From contig JAHNZQ020000004.1 in NCBI GenBank assembly GCA_019155205.2, forward strand, positions 4,310,755-4,330,181: 19,427 bases of DNA, in the 5' to 3' direction. The position numbers and the translations under genes were made by a program. The stretch's first letter is position 1. Each line of letters starts with the position of its first letter. This DNA comes from Gracilaria vermiculophylla (taxonomy: Eukaryota; Rhodophyta; Florideophyceae; Gracilariales; Gracilariaceae). The notes under the pieces were generated by a model. That model was not told where the DNA came from. It saw only the letters and a list, made by a program, of their open reading frames with translations, and searched no databases. Below are positions 18,062-19,427 of the stretch, piece after piece.

Positions 18062-18559
18062 AAATTGCAACAAGTCTTCGAGGTGCATCTTTCCGTTTCT
18101 TGTTCCCCGGGGTGGCTCCTATCTGTGTTGAGGCAAGTGCAGCCTCCGACGGTTTGCACGTTCTCTCCTTCAGGTGTTCCGCCCTTCTTTCATACTCCTG
18201 CGTGGCGTATTGCCGCGGGCTCGCGTTTCATTCCTTGCGGTGTTGCAGGCCTCGCTCCTCCTCGGCTCGGCTGCGTCTCCTCGTTATCGGCATATCCCGC
18301 CTGTGCAAGCGCACCAGTTGGCAGCGTGAGCTCCCGCGCACTCGAGTTCGTAGTGCGCGGTGCAGTCGCGCAATTTCCGAGGCCGGAGCGTGCGTCCGTC
18401 CAGAGTGCACACTGACTCCCTCGAGGCGCTTGCCACTCCAATTCCTTCGAGGATTCTTCTTCATGAAACACCCACTTCATCGCGTCCGTTTATTCATTCT
18501 CCGTGAAGGTGCTAGTCTCGTAATCTTTTCTTCTGCCTCTCCGTCGTCCTCCACTGGAT
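18062..18559 (+). other. Conserved leader upstream of the antisense ORF (copy C)
   Basis: Aligns with 8861-9358 of copy A throughout. The frame of the antisense ORF is open for over 100 codons here but carries a TGA at 18413-18415, another stop further on and a TAA just before the ATG. The last is shared with A, so this stretch is probably untranslated. No other gene seen. Confidence 0.45.
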
Positions 18560-19427
18560 ATGAACGCGCGCCTCGGTATGGTGCTGCATACTGCGCCTGA
18601 TTCCGGTCACCGGGCTTCACCTCGAATTTCCGATGTGTACGAGAGGACAAGTTCAACCGCATTTTGAGGAGTTCTAATGGAGACGATGACGGGTGAGCAA
18701 ACCCTGTCTTTCCCCGTCTGACACCTTCCCGGATTTCTCAGATGCCACGGCTCCGAGTGCCCGACTCAGACCCCTTGATGGAGAGCCTGGCCCATGATGC
18801 GCAACGTCGGTTACCGGCTACGTCCCAGGATATGGGCGCACCTCCGGAGGTGATAACTCTACGGCCCGCCGCAGTGCCGAGTGCTCCCACAGTGGTAGCC
18901 TCCGTGTCTCGTAATGAAGAGGACGAGATTGCTTCCGTCCCGGCACTTTCGGTCCCGGTGGTGCAACCCCGACTGCGAAGCGTCCCTACGCCATTTCCTC
19001 TGCCTCGCCTTCGGAGCGTTCCAGTTCCCGCACCGTCGTCCCCCCCGGTGTCCCCGACTCCGTCCTTGGCATTGCCAACCTCCACTGCGGAACCCGCGGA
19101 ATCCCGTTGGGGAGCCCCTGTCCCAGCTGGTCCGCCGTCCGTGGCTCCTTCCGTGGCGGTTGTTGCGCCGTCAACGGAGGTGGCCACATCTGGTGCACCG
19201 TCGGGAGGAGTCTCCTCTGGGGGTCTGGAGGCTGCCTTCCAGGAGTTGGTGCAGGCTTGTCTGGTGACAGGCCGTCCTGCTCCGGCTTCTCCTGTAGAGG
19301 CTCTGAGCGAGGCGCGTGCTTGGGTCTTAGAGCTCCACAAGGCCCGGGCGGACCAAATCTCGATGGCGGCCTTCAAGGAAAGCCTGTCGGAGTTCTTCGA
19401 TAGACAAGCGCTCACGGCAAAGGCGCG
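18560..19427 (+). pseudogene. Antisense ORF (copy C), internally deleted, cut by the window end
   Basis: Starts at an ATG at 18560-18562 matching the start in copy A (first residues MNARLGMVLH versus MSARPAMVLH) and runs about 25 codons before similarity to A jumps. About 1.19 kb of the A sequence (roughly 7595-8785) is missing at about 18630-18645, and the join shifts the frame. Sequence then continues with the A-like C-terminal part. From an ATG at 18742 the frame is open to the end of the window, covering PRLRSVP twice, the Pro-rich region and the conserved helical end (LEAAFQELVQACLV...FFDRQALTAKA). Function unknown. Confidence 0.7.

Larger units (their letters stand above)
17864..19427 (-). 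mobile_element. 3' part of a third element, copy C (cut by the window end)
   Basis: Reading right to left it holds the opposite-strand ORF, its leader, a polypurine tract and the LTR candidate. The pol gene of C would lie beyond 19427. Along the last 200 bases C is clearly closer to copy A than to copy B. C and B have the same orientation, so they form a head-to-tail pair. An alternative is that C is an unusually long 5' LTR of B, which I consider less likely. Confidence 0.55.

Noticed and set aside
18738..19415. A - strand open frame of 225 codons, also open for 138 codons in copy A at 6822-7238.
   Set aside because: In copy B this frame is closed at the matching start, while the opposite frame is open for 230 codons. 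The openness is a by-product of GC-rich, Pro/Ala-coding sequence on the other strand.

Overview
This is eukaryotic nuclear DNA made almost entirely of decayed Ty3/gypsy LTR retrotransposons of the chromovirus type, meaning the integrase carries a C-terminal chromodomain. I see no host gene, no rRNA or tRNA gene, no CRISPR array and no bacterial-style operon. Chromoviruses occur in fungi, plants, algae, protists and animals, so the host cannot be named from this window. The DNA is moderately GC-rich and keeps many CpGs.

Three copies of one element family are present. Copy A (1 to 9443, + strand) starts at or just inside its 5' leader. It holds gag, then pol (protease, reverse transcriptase, RNase H, integrase, chromodomain, short tail). 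Next comes a long ORF on the opposite strand, a conserved leader, a polypurine tract and the start of an LTR. Copy B (about 9444 to 17863, - strand) is inverted relative to A, with the opposite-strand ORF at 9902-11101 (+), pol at 15513-11127 (-) and gag at about 17535-15514 (-). Copy C (17864 to beyond the window end, - strand) shows only its 3' part: LTR candidate, polypurine tract, leader and an internally deleted opposite-strand ORF. B and C lie head to tail and appear to share one LTR.

The most interesting point is the layout of the family. Gag-pol is read in one direction, and a second ORF of about 697 codons is read the other way. It converges on pol with about 25 bases between the two stop codons and ends just upstream of the 3' polypurine tract. 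It recurs in all three copies with conserved protein sequence. I recognise no domain in it. It has a duplicated PRLRSVP motif in a Pro-rich region and a conserved helical C-terminus. Antisense extra ORFs are known in some plant Ty3/gypsy elements (Retand, RIRE2 types), but I do not recognise this protein.

Every copy is inactive. A has two stops in gag, several stops and a frameshift in pol, and two stops in the antisense ORF. B has stops, frameshifts and a YIED substitution at the reverse transcriptase active site. C has an internal deletion of about 1.19 kb. Gag and pol are offset by -1 in both A and B, so pol was probably made by -1 frameshifting. All alignments between copies were done by eye.
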